Source of the DNA: Mytilus trossulus
Taxonomy: Eukaryota; Mollusca; Bivalvia; Mytilida; Mytilidae
Length of the DNA stretch: 64,000 nt
Assembly (NCBI RefSeq): GCF_036588685.1
Contig: NC_086373.1
Span: 110,113,590-110,177,589, forward strand
Direction of reading: 5' to 3'
A program made the translations under genes and the position numbers. Below the pieces are notes generated by a model, which was given only the letters and a program-made list of their open reading frames with translations, had not been told where the DNA came from and searched no databases. Positions 38,195 through 51,400 of this stretch are shown here, in pieces. Numbering within the stretch: position 1 is the stretch's first letter; the number at the start of each line of letters is the position of its first letter.

Positions 38195-38575
38195 TATGTT
38201 ATGCGTATTGTTATGCGTTTACTTTTCTACATTGGTTAGAGGTATAGGGGGAGGGTTGAGATCTCACAAACATGTTTAACCCCACCGCATTTTTGAGTCT
38301 GTCCCAAGTCAGGAGCCTCTGGCCTTTGTTAGTCTTGTATTATTTTAATTTTAGTTTCTTGTGTACAATTTGGAAATTAGTATGGCATTCATTATCACTG
38401 AACTAGTATATATTTGTTTAGGGGCCAGCCGAAGGACGCCTCCGGGTGCGGAAATTTCTCGCTACATTGAAGACCTGTTGGTGACCTTCTGCTGTTGTTT
38501 TTTTTTTATTTGGTCGGGTTGTTGTCTCTTTGACACATTCCCCATTTCCATTCTCAATTTTATGTTTCTGAAAAA
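38195..38575 (+). mobile_element. 3'-tail fragment of the RT element family
   Basis: GGTATAGGGGGAGGGTTGAG, CAAGTCAGGAGCCTCTGGCC, ACGCCTCCGGGTGCGG and CCCCATTTCCATTCTCAATT occur in the same order as on the minus strand of 61010-60661. This is the terminal 380 bp of the element, opposite in strand to the intact ORF copy. Confidence 0.85.
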
Positions 38576-38754
38576 AATGAAAGTAGAAAAAATAGTACAT
38601 ATTTCTTAGTTTTTTCTTTTGTTTTTGTACCATACATATATACAAGTAGGTTGAAACCATATGTTATAATGCAAGTGTGCAGTGTAGGTTTATAAAACAT
38701 TTATCTAACAAATATTGGAATCTGTTCTTTGAAATAGCCAAGAGTATATAGATA

Positions 38755-38935
38755 TCAGAAGATGTGGTACATGTATGAGTGGCATGAGACAACTCTCAAT
38801 CCATGTCACAATTTGTAAAAGTAAACCATTTAGGCATTATCATGCTGATAGATCAAAGTACAGTATTCAATCCAGAGCCTTGGTGAACCGCCTTGGCTCA
38901 CACCAAACAGCAAGCTATAAAGGGCCAAAAAAATA
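38755..38935 (-). repeat. Dispersed repeat, CATTGGCACTCACACC family
   Basis: GAAGATGTGGTACATG, AGACAACTCTCAATCCATG and AGCAAGCTATAAAGGGCC match the inverted copies at 42160-42460 and the direct copy at 49333-50157. Confidence 0.75.
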
Positions 38936-39099
38936 TTAGTGTACATGTATATTGTATGTTAGTAAATCTGTCTGGTTACTGGTACATTTATTTGTACATG
39001 TACAAAAAATGTACAACGTATATGGTTACAAAACATGCAAAATGGTTTTTGATTTTGTACAGAAGAATTCATGCCTGAACCCACTGCATGTGCACTTAC

Positions 39100-39260
39100 T
39101 GTATTTTTATTGTACCAGACTGATTGGGCAGAGCTGAAAACAAATGGATAAATACAATTTCATGAATGTACAATGTATATGAAATTAACTACATGTACCT
39201 AACAATTTGTTAAGTGTCTGATTTCAGGATGAGACAACCTGTGTTTATCATGTTTATAGT
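39100..39260 (+). pseudogene. Partial duplicate of the PARPBP exon-1 acceptor and exon start
   Basis: TGTCTGATTTCAGGATGAGA at about 39216-39235 continues as CAACCTGTGTTTATCATG, a diverged copy of TGTCTGTTTTCAGGATGAGA at 39440-39459 followed by the real exon 1. Upstream sequence (GGGCAGAGCTGAAAACAAAT versus GGGATAGAGCTGAATACATA) also matches. The duplicate breaks off within about 25 nt of exon sequence, where the hairpin at 39261-39358 begins. Confidence 0.7.
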
Positions 39261-39358
39261 TAGCTGCGGTATCGTAGCTCTTTAGGTCCTTTTGAAATTT
39301 TTTCCGCAAATAGTCAAAAAATTTCAAAAGGACCTAAAGAGCTACGATACCGCAGCTA
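39261..39358. repeat. Perfect 43-bp inverted repeat (hairpin) element
   Basis: TAGCTGCGGTATCGTAGCTC ... and its exact complement are separated by a 12-nt loop (CCGCAAATAGTC). Arms are identical over about 43 nt, so it is young or maintained. It lies between the two copies of the PARPBP exon-1 acceptor; short flanking TTTATAG repeats are present on both sides. Confidence 0.9.
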
Positions 39359-39453
39359 GTTTATAGTGTACAACACTAATGGGATAGAGCTGAATACATA
39401 TAGAAATCCCTACAATTGACTCTTTCACCATTTGTTTATTGTCTGTTTTCAGG

Positions 39454-42400
39454 ATGAGACAACCCAATGTTTACATTGTACCAGACTGTGATAGAACAGA
39501 GGTGACTAAAGATAGTTATAATGCTATATTGAACTATGTAAGGGACGAGACATGCTCTAAAGGTAATATTCTGTCAGGGACAAGACATGTTCTAAAGGTA
39601 AATGATATGTACAGGACGAGACATGTTCAAAAGGTAAATAATATGTAAGGGACGAAACATGTTCTAAAGGTAATATTCTGTATGGGAGGAGACATTTTCT
39701 AAAGGTAATATTCTGTATGGGACGAGACATGTTCTAAAGGTAATATTCTGTATGGGATGAGACATGTTCTAAAGGTAATATTCTGTAAGGGACGAGACAT
39801 GTTCTAAAGGTAATATTCTGTAAGGGATGAGACATGTTCTAAAGGTAATATTCTGTAAGGGATGAGACATGTTCTCTAGGTAATATTCTGTATGGGAGGA
39901 GACATTTTCTAAAGGTAATATTCTGTAAGGGACGAGACATGTTCTAAAGGTAATATTCTGTATGGGACGAGACATGTTCTAAAGGTAAATGATATGTACA
40001 GGACGAGACATGTTCTAAAGGTAATATTCTGTAAGGGACGAGACATGTTCTAAAGGTAATATTCTGTATGGGACGAGACATGTTCTAAAGGTAATATTCT
40101 GTAAGGGATGAGACATGTACTAAAGGTAATATTCTGTAAGGGACGAGACATGTTCTAAAGGTAATATTCTGTAAGGGATGAGACATGTTCTAAAGGTAAT
40201 ATTCTGTATGGGACGAGACATGTTCTCTAGGTAATATTCTGTATGGGAGGAGACATTTTCTAAAGGTAATATTCTGTCAGGGACGAGACATGTTCTAAAG
40301 GTAATATTCTGTATGGGACGAGACATGTTCTAAAGGTAAATGATATGTACAGGACGAGACATGTTCTAAAGGTAATATTCTGTAAGGGACGAGACATGTT
40401 CTAAAGGTAATATTCTGTATGGGACGAGACATGTTCTAAAGGTAATATTCTGTAAGGGATGAGACATGTACTAAAGGTAATATTCTGTAAGGGATGAGAC
40501 ATGTTCTAAAGGTAATATTCTGTAAGGGATGAGACATGTTCTAAAGGTAATATTCTGTATGGGACGAGACATGTTCTAAAGGTAATATTCTGTATGGGAG
40601 GAGACATTTTCTAAAGGTAATATTCTGTCAGGGACGAGACATGTTCTAAAGGTAATATTCTGTATGGGACGAGACATGTTCTAAAGGTAATATTCTGTAT
40701 GGGAGGAGACATTTTCTAAAGGTAATATTCTGTATGGGACGAGACATGTACTAAAGGTAATATTCTGTATGGGACCAGACATAAAGGTAATATTCTGTCA
40801 GGGACAAGACATGTTCTAAAGGTAATATTCTGTAAGGGACGAGACATGTTCTAAAGGTAATATTCTGTATGGGACAAGACATGTTCTATAGGTAATATTC
40901 TGTAAGGGACGAGACATGTTCTAAAGGTAATATTCTGTAAGGGACGAGACATGTTCTAAAGGTAATATTCTGTAAGGGATGAGACATGTTCTCTAGGTAA
41001 TATTCTGTAAGGGACGAGACATGTTCTAAAGGTAATATTCTGTAAGGGACGAGACATGTTCTAAAGGTAATATTCTGTAAGGGACGAGACATGTTCTAAA
41101 GGTAATATTCTGTCAGGGACAAGACATGTTCTAAAGGTAAATGATATGTAAGGGAGGAGACATGTTCTCTAGGTAATATTCTGTCAGGGACAAGACATGT
41201 TCTATAGGTAATATTCTGTATGGGACAAGATATGTTCTAAAGGTAATATTCATTATGGGAGGAGACATGTTCTAAAGGTAATATTCTATATGGGACAAGA
41301 CATGTTCTAAAGGTAATATTCTGTAAGGGACAAGGCATGCTTGGAATGCAAAATCCTGTAAAGTAATAATCTGATCATTATTTTGAATGTCTGATCAGAA
41401 AACATTTAACTGTGACAGTCTGTGTTTTCATTTATGTGAATGTTGAGCAATTATTATGTTTATATATTTTCTTTAGTTAAAAAACCAGAAACATTATATT
41501 TTATTTTAATATAAAATGCTTATAATTCCTAGGGAAATTGGCTATAAAACAGAAATCTGCTAGATATTACCAAATGTTAATACTAGAAAGTTCTACATGT
41601 GCAATTAATTTTGTACAATATTTATTAACATGCATGTTAATTGTTTTACATTGTCTTATCAGGGCCTTTAATAGCTGACTATATGCGGTATGGGCTTTGC
41701 TAATTGTTGAAGGCCGTACGGTGACCTATAATTGTTAATGTTTGTGTCATTTTAGTCTTTTGTGGATAGTTGTCTCATTGGCAATCATGCAACATCTTCT
41801 TTTTTATATGTGCATGTATTTAAGGTAAATTTGAACTGTTTACAAGAAGTAAAATAAAACTAGCTTAATCACTTTTGATGTCTGACATTGTATGTGTTTA
41901 TTTGTATTTATTGATTACAGAACCTGTGATTATATGCTGTGATACAATAAAAGATGAGCAACATTACACCTTAACAGAGTTTGTAATGACTTTGTGTCGT
42001 AAACATGGGATCCTAAAGAATGAACGAGTAACCTTATTGTCATCCATGGATCAGATGGTGGCTGTACAGCTCTGTTTGGCAGAGAAAAATAAACAGGTTG
42101 GAAAATTATTCAAGACTTAAATATCACATAATATTTTACAAAAAATGTAAATAGTTTATCAATATACATAGATATAGGAAGATGTGGTGTGAGTGCCAAT
42201 GAGAAAACTCTCCATCCAAGTAACAATTTAAAAAGTAAACCATTATAGGTTAGTGTACAGCCTTCAACACGGAGCCTTGGCTCACACCAAACAACAAGCT
42301 ATAAAGGGCCCCAAAATTACCAGTGTAAAACCATTCAAACGGGAAAACCAACGGTCTAATCTATATAAACAAAAGGAGAAACAAGAAGCACGTATATATA

Positions 42401-45400
42401 ACATAAACAAACAACAACTACTGTACATCAGATTATTTTACAGTACATTTATCAGTAATTAGAAAAAGTTAGGAAGGCCCTACCAGGACAAGACATACAA
42501 ATGTTACATTTTATTGTCCATGTATTTTGGATATGCATACACATAGTTTAGGTATGATTAATGTTTAGAACACCTTGGAAATATGATTTTACATGTTTTT
42601 CTAGCTGGAGCACTGTCAATCAACTAAAGCAAATAATCCTATGTATCACATGTAGCTCAAATCATTCTAAAAATTCAACAACAAAAGGGGCAGGGAGCAA
42701 GTGGAGGGCAGGGCACTTTTTATGATAGGAAAAGGCACTGCTCATTTTTTTTGTCTATGTTTCTGTGTGTATCACAAGTTCACAAATCTCTTTTTTTACT
42801 GTATATGTTGTTAATAAAAATGCATGTTGCAAAATCATTTTTTTTTACTACATGTTCATAAAACATGGCAATACACATTCATACATCACATCACTATTAA
42901 TCAAAACAGTGAGTTTGAGATACATAAATTTTGTGTATATGTTGAAATATCAGTAATGGGGTTACACATGGTAACAATTTACTGAACTGCACAGAATTAT
43001 GATTATTGATCAAAATTTTAATTTATTTTCAGGATATTGGTGACTATGACGTAGAATCTAGTACAGCTATACACCAGTGTAATACCCTGATCAAACAGAA
43101 ACTATCAACATGTACACCCGATATAAAGTTAACACAGACAGTGGATGATTGGCTAAAACAGGACTATACACAGTTCCTTAGCAACTGTAATCAAGTAGAT
43201 ATGTGTGATATATTACAGCTGTTAGTTACTGGGTTAGACAAGAATGAAAACCTCAAAAACGATCTCCAGTCTACAGATATTATTGTGTTGGGTCTTCCAT
43301 CACATCAAATACAGGTACAGTTTAGTCTAAATTGTAATGAATATGGCCTAATATACATGATGTGTCTATATGAGTGTATGATTGCATAATTTCTAGATGG
43401 AGAATTGTCTCATTGGCACTCATACCACATCTTCTTATTAATAGCTATCAGTAATAGTTATATTGTAAAATAAATTATGTTTCTATAGCATATCTGATGC
43501 TTTTTACATTAGAGTACTTTCATTCAGTGGCCACTGTACAGCCTCAACAATCAGCAAAACTTATGGTCTTGTGTATTAAGCTATTAAATGCCTACATATA
43601 CAATTTGAAGCGTTTTATCTTTATCTCCTTTCATGAATAAATAAACAAATTAAATTTATACTAGTTCTAAATAGCAATACTAAGTTTGTCTAGCACTAGT
43701 CTACAAACTACCAGTACAGTTGTAGTTCATGGACTGATTATTTTGTAGAAAATTGAAATATGATATGTATTTGTCATGTAGTGAATTGGTTTAATGAACT
43801 CAAAGAATAAATGATATAATATTTAACTTACTCTATTTCAGAAATATATGCTGAAGTTTTTGTGCAATGGGAGAACTATAAATAAAATAACAATGGAGAC
43901 ATCTTTAGAAAATAACAGTAATATACAAGTTCTGTCTGTGCCAACATCATTAGATGAGATACAACTCAATTCCACTCAGGAATTCATTGCCAGTAAAAAT
44001 CTTTCTATAACAGAGGTAATATACTGCTTAAAACCGCTTAATAAACTGGAGTGAAGTGTTTATCAAATTTTTACTCTGTGAGTAAAATCAGTGAGAAGAA
44101 TCATTGGTATGAGGGATACTTTATCTCTTGTTTCATGGATCATTTCTATAATTACTGGATATTTGCATTGAATTTATCTAATAATATATATAAAAATGTC
44201 ATAATTTTTTCTAATAAAATCTAGTATGGTTATATTCTGCAACTTGGTAAAAATAAAAGTTTTATAAAAAGAAGATGTGGTATGATCGCCAATGAGACAA
44301 CTATCCACAAAAGACCAAAATGACACAGACATTAACTACTATAGGTCACCGTACAGCATTAAATAATGTCCAAAGCCCATACCGCATAGTCAGCTATGCA
44401 AGGTTCCAATAAGACAGTGTAAAACAATTCAAACCTGAAAAACAACGGCCTTATTTATGTAAAAAAATGAACGAAAAACAAATATGTAACACATAAACAA
44501 ACGACAACCACTGAATTACAGGCTCCTGACTTGGGACAGGCACATACATAAATAATGTGGCGGGGTTTAACATATCAGCTGGATCCCAACCCTCCTCCTA
44601 ACCTGGGACAGTGGTATAACAGTACAACATATGAACAAACTATAAAAATTTATGTTTCCTATACAAGACAAAATCATAGGGTAATATGTCATTTCTCCCC
44701 ACAATTACACCTATTTTTAGCAAGATTTTACTTCTTTTATCTTTAAGACTGTGTTCCAAAACATCCTACCAAAGAGTAGATAATCTGTTAAAAATATTCA
44801 GAAGTTAAAAGTTTGTAATAACTATAAATATTCAATGGTAAAGCATAACCTGAGGATGTGCATGATAGAATATAATCCATAAGTCCTACATATCAAGGGG
44901 AGATAAGCCAACTTACTTACTTAAATTTTATTGTATGCAGTCATTATCTGTGGCAAGTGCATCAACTCTTAAAAGGCTGCACAGACATTGATGAAACATA
45001 ACATAAACATGAACATTATTTGTAGAACATTGATGAAACATAACATAAACATGAACATTATTTGTAGAACATTGATGAAACATAACATAAACATGAACAT
45101 TATTTGTAGATCACTGCATGACAATTTCAATAAAGGAATCAATGCTAAAGGGAAGATAATCAGAGTTATCATGTTGTAAATTTTACTCCCTATTCTAATT
45201 TTTATCACCTGTCTCAGCACTCACTGTCTCAGCAGTCTGGATGTGAGATACAACAAATTAAGGGAGAAAGAATGAATGAAGTTTTGTTTAATATTATATT
45301 TATGTATTTCTATTTCCAGTCCTACGTGAAGATGGTTCTCCAGTCTTATTTAGAATTATTGGTGAACACTAGATCTGAGTTAGCTCTAGCTCGAGTCCTC

Positions 45401-48400
45401 AATGTCCCTAACAGAGAACTTACACATGAAGCATTTACAGAGCTTAAACGAGAGGCAAAGACGAAAAATATGACAATGTATCAGGTATGTCAACTTCAAT
45501 GTAATTATATATTTCTGACCTCAAACACAATTTGAGGCAACAAATATTATGTCATCAATGATTTATTTTGATTATTTGGAGCTTATTATTTATACCTAAA
45601 GCATAGTACCTTAAATCATTTCCTCAGAACCCCATGATGGTATATTTATCTAGATGTTATTCCCACTTTTTAACGTTCTTACACAGTGCCACATCTTTTA
45701 ATATGTAACATGAATAACATGTTGTGTTTTAAATATGTTAATATAATAATAGTAATTTTACCAGTTGTGACTTATATACATATATATGTGATTGAATTTT
45801 GTAGACGGCTGTATCATACATATTGAAGATAAGATTAGGAGGTAAAGGATATGCCCCTGACCCTAGTCATCCATTGTTACAGTTTGTTAAAGGGTTGGGA
45901 GAATTTGTTGATCTGATGCATAGGTTACAGAATGTTATTGAAGAGGAATCAAACACAAGGTTAGTGATAATGTTTAATTTAGGAAAGGACATGTCAAAGT
46001 TTTTGAGAAATGTACTTTAAAGTTTGAAAAATGAGTTAACACATATATAACAAATTTATGTGACGTATATAATTTTTCTGACGTCAGACACTCAAATCAA
46101 TCCATGTGTTCGTAGATAGTAGATGTTGTTGTGTCCTGTTAAATTGTTATACGATGATGACTGATGTTCCCATATTTTGACTATTTTATTGATTGTGACT
46201 GTTTATTTAACGCATCATGTAAATGTAATGGAATTTGATGAGACTGTTATTAAAGTGAGAGGGTTAGCGCTATAGAACCAGGTTTAATCCACCATTTTCT
46301 ACATTTGAAAATGCCTGTACCAAGTCAGGAATATGACAGTTCTTATCCATTCGTTTTTGATGCGTTTTGTTTTTTGATTTTGCCATGTGATTATGGACTT
46401 TCCAAATTGATTTTCCTCTGAGTTCAGTATTTTTGTGATTTTAATTTTTATTTTTTATATAGAATTTTTCATAAAATTACAAGCAATTTTTCTCATTTAG
46501 TCTAGATGTAAACGAAAATGTTTTCTATGAAAGCTATGGTAGCTCAACATCATTCTGAGATGCCATCTGCCAAAGTTAACTTTTTGATATTTTATTTCAA
46601 TCTCATAATAAGAATATAGAAAACAGGGAAGCCCCATTTATACCCTTTGATTGCTATGTTCTGGTTGTTCATGTTGATTGTTACATTTCTTTAAGAGTAA
46701 ATTTATTTTTCTTTTAAACTCATTTAACATTACAGGTCAGCTTGTCGTAAAGTAGTTAATATCATAAAGAAAGAACTGCTGAGATCAACAGATACCAAGT
46801 TAAGACAGAGTAGTATAGAGACGGTCAGTGATAGATTACAGGAGCAGATTAAACTGGTTATTGACCAGACCGAGAGGAACAAGATGTCTAGTCCAGATAA
46901 AGTAAGAATTCACAATATAACCACAGACCAGAACATGTACTAAATTAGAGTGAGCATTAATGAAACAATTATCATTTAATGCTGTTCACATGATTATCAT
47001 ATTGGTTTTTCTCAGTTGAGTAAAAAGAGAATGTATATTTTCATGTTTGGACATCATTGACTTTGCCTAGGAAAACAGCTATTAACAGATTATCAATGGT
47101 CTTTCACACTCATGTTTCTTGTCTCATCTCAAGCAAGTTGACCATTGAGAAACACCCTTTCCTTTGAAAGAAATAATTATAATATATTAAAGCATGTTGT
47201 CATTCTATAAATCTGAATTATAAGACAATCAAAATCACCATTGCTAACATATCTTGTGTACAATTTTAACAGCAAGCAATAAAGGGCAAAAACTAAATTT
47301 CATCTTGATGTTTCAAACTCCCTATATCAAATAGTAAAATACTTAAGAATACCAGTGCAGCACTTGAAGTAGATATTTTGTAACCAGCTTAACCAACCAG
47401 AAATTATATTGAACATAATGAAATACTGCTTACCCAGCCAATTGTAGTAAATGGTGTTGTTTGACTAATTGAGGAAAATGATTTATGTACCAGGTGAAAT
47501 CAGTTCCATCTTCAATCTGTCAGTAAGTTTAGGAGAGTAGACATTGTTACATTACAGAATATTTCTTTATTATTTCCAGTCTGTCAGTAAGTTTAGGAGA
47601 GTAGACATTGTTACATTACAGAATATTTCTTTATTATTTCCAGTCTGTCAGTAAGTTTAGGAGAGTAGACATTGTTACATTACAGAATATTTCTTTATTA
47701 TTTCCAGTCTGTCAGTAAGTTTAGGAGAGTAGACATTGTAACATTACAGAATATTTCTTTATTATTTCCAGTCTGTCAGTAAGTTTAGGAGAGTAGACAT
47801 TGTTACATTAAAGAATATTTCTTTATTATTTCCAGTCTGTCAGTAAGTTTAGGAGAGTAGACATTGTTACATTACAGAATATTTCTTTATTATTTCCAGT
47901 CTGTCAGTAAGTTTAGGAGAGTAGACATTGTTACACTACAGAATATTTCTTTATTATTTCCAGTCTGTCAGTAAGTTTAGGAGAGTAGACATTGTTACAT
48001 TACAGAATATTTCTTTATTATTTCCAGTCTGTCAGTAAGTTTAGGAGAGTAGACATTGTTACATTACAGAATATTTCTTTATTATTTCCAGTCTGTCAGT
48101 AAGTTTAGGAGAGTAGACATTGTTACGTTACAGAATATTTCTTTATTATTTCCAGTCTGTCAGTAAGTTTAGGAGAGTAGACATTGTTACATTACAGAAT
48201 ATTTCTTTATTATTTCCAGTCTGTCAGTAAGTTTAGGAGAGTAGACATTGTTACATTACAGAATATTTCTTTATTATTTCCAGTCTGTCAGTAAGTTTAG
48301 GAGAGTAGACATTGTTACATTACAGAATATTTCTTTATTATTTCCAGTCTGTCAGTAAGTTTAGGAGAGTAGACATTGTTACATTATAGAATATTTCTTT

Positions 48401-51400
48401 ATTATTTCCAGTCTGTCAGTTAGTTTAGGAGAGTAGACATTGTTACATTACAGAATATTTCTTTAATATTTTCAGTCTGTCAGTAAGTTTAGGAGAGTAT
48501 ACATTGTTACACTACAGAATATTTCTTTATTATTTTCAGTCTGTCAGTAAGTTTAGGAGAGTAGACATTGTTACACTACAGAATATTTCTTTATTATTTC
48601 CAGTCTGTCAGTAAGTTTAGGAGAGTAGACATTGTTACATTACAGAATATTTCTTTATTATTTCCAGTCTGTCAGTAAGTTTAGGAGAGTAGACATTGTT
48701 ACATTACAGAATATTTCTTTATTATTTCCAGTCTGTCAGTAAGTTTAGGAGAGTAGACATTGTTACATTACAGAATATTTCTTTATTATTTCCAGACTGT
48801 CAGTAAGTTTAGGAGAGTAGACATTGTTACATTACAGAATATTTCTTTATTATTTTCAGTCTGTCAGTAAGTTTAGGAGAGTAGACATTGTTACATTACA
48901 GAATATTTCTTTATTATTTCCAGTCTGTCAGTAAGTTTAGGAGAGTAGACATTGTTACATTACAGAATATTTCTTTATTATTTCCAGTCTGTCAGTAAGT
49001 TTAGGAGAGTAGACATTGTAACATTACAGAATATTTCTTTATTATTTCCAGTCTGTCAGTAAGTTTAGGAGAGTAGACATTGTTACATTACAGAATATTT
49101 CTTTATTATTTCCAGTCTGTCAGTAAGTTTAGGAGAGTAGACATTGTTACACTACAGAATATTTCTTTATTATTTCCAGTCTGTCAGTAAGTTTAGGAGA
49201 GTAGACATTGTTACATTACAGAATATTTCTTTATTATTTCCAGTCTGTCAGTAAGTTTAGGAGAGTAGACATTGTTACATTACAGAATATTTCTTTATTA
49301 TTTCCAGTCTGTCAGTAAGTTTAGGAGAGTAGTCTCTGATGCATGATTTTTTACTATTAATTGGTTTTGGCTTTTAACTAGCTGTCAGTAACTGCGAGTA
49401 CTCTCAAATCGTATTTTCTTGTTAATTCGACCTGTTGATACTGTTTATAATGCTTTTTTGTCATTTTTTATTTATATGGATCTTGGCTGTATACCAGCTT
49501 TGATTATTTGTAATATCTTCAATTTTTCACTTATTCTTACAACATTTGTATAAACTTCAAGATTATAAAAAAACGGTTTTTTTCTAAAGTGAACATTGAT
49601 TGGTTAAATATTTCTCAGTGTGTTTGAATTTGTTTGATAGCCTTTTGGTCATGACTGTTTGTCTCTAATATTTAATTAACTGTGCATTTGTATTCAGATA
49701 TCGCAGATCAAATTTATTCGTTCTTTGTGTAATCATACGTTTTTTGATTGAGTTAAGTCTGCCAATTGATATTTTATCGTATGTTTTTATATGTTGTGAT
49801 GTTATGCTATTGTTTCAGAAAAAGGGAGAAGGTTTGGGCCCATTAAAACGTTTAATCCCGCTGCAAATGTTTGCACCTGTCCTAAGTCAGGAATCTGATG
49901 TACAGTAGTTGTCGTTTGTTTATGTAATATATACGTGTTTCTCGTTTCTCGTTTTGTTTATATAGATTAGACCGTTGGTTTTCCCGTTTGAATGGTTTTA
50001 CACTAGTAATTTTGGGGCCCTTTATAGCTTGTTGTTCGGTGTGAGCCAAGGCTCCGTGTTGAAGGCCGTACTTTAACCTATAATGGTTTAATTTTTAAAT
50101 TGTTATTTGGATGGAGAGTTGTCTCATTGGCACTCACACCACATCTTCCTATATCTATTGTTACGTTACAGAATATTTCTTTATTATTTCCAGTCTGTCA
50201 GTAAGTTTAGGAGAGTAGACATTGTTACATTACAGAATATTTCTTTATTATTTCCAGTCTGTCAGTAAGTTTAGGAGAGTAGACATTGTTACATTACAGA
50301 ATATTTCTTTATTATTTCCAGTCTGTCAGTAAGTTTAGGAGAGTAGACATTGTTACATTACAGAATATTTCTTTATTATTTCCAGTCTGTCAGTAAGTTT
50401 AGGAGAGTAGACATTGTTACATTATAGAATATTTCTTTATTATTTCCAGTCTGTCAGTTAGTTTAGGAGAGTAGACATTGTTACATTACAGAATATTTCT
50501 TTAATATTTTCAGTCTGTCAGTAAGTTTAGGAGAGTATACATTGTTACACTACAGAATATTTCTTTATTATTTTCAGTCTGTCAGTAAGTTTAGGAGAGT
50601 AGACATTGTTACACTACAGAATATTTCTTTATTATTTCCAGTCTGTCAGTAAGTTTAGGAGAGTAGACATTGTTACATTACAGAATATTTCTTTATTATT
50701 TCCAGTCTGTCAGTAAGTTTAGGAGAGTAGACATTGTTACATTACAGAATATTTCTTTATTATTTCCAGTCTGTCAGTAAGTTTAGGAGAGTAGACATTG
50801 TTACATTACAGAATATTTCTTTATTATTTCCAGACTGTCAGTAAGTTTAGGAGAGTAGACATTGTTACATTACAGAATATTTCTTTATTATTTTCAGTCT
50901 GTCAGTAAGTTTAGGAGAGTAGAAATTGTTACATTACAGAATATTTCTTTATTATTTCCAGTCTGTCAGTAAGTTTAGGAGAGTAGACATTGTTACATTA
51001 CAGAATATTTCTTTATTATTTCCAGTCTGTCAGTAAGTTTAGGAGAGTAGACATTGTTACATTACAGAATATTTCTTTATTATTTTCAGTCTGTCAGTAG
51101 GTTTAGGAGAGTAGACATTGTTACACTACAGAATATTTCTTTGTTATTTTTAGTCTGTCAGTAAGTTTAGGAGAGTAGACATTGTTACATTACAGAATAT
51201 TTCTTTATTATTTCCAGTCTGTCAGTAAGTTTAGGAGAGTAGACATTGTTACCTTACAGAATATTTCTTTATTATTTCCAGTCTGTCAGTAAGTTTAGGA
51301 GAGTAGACATTGTTACATTACAGAATATTTCTTTATTATTTCCAGTCTGTCAGTAAGTTTAGGAGAGTAGACATTGTTACATTACAGAATATTTCTTTAT

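Noticed and set aside
39769-41092. Minus-strand repetitive ORFs with a PYRILPLE-type periodicity
   Set aside because: By-products of the 35-bp array read antisense (35 x 3 = 105 nt period); no start context, splice sites or independent conservation.
39541-41340. CRISPR-like regular array
   Set aside because: Units are directly adjacent with no unique spacers, the unit is exon-intron junction sequence, and the genome is animal. It is a minisatellite.
43006-43389. 127-residue ORF as a separate gene
   Set aside because: It is PARPBP exon 3 (43033-43314) with intron sequence read through at both ends.
49340-49420. CTGTCAGTAA inside the inserted element as evidence that the 64-bp array arose from it
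   Set aside because: Only about 10 nt match the array unit, and the array is much better explained by the exon-8 junction; I treat the match as chance or insertion microhomology.
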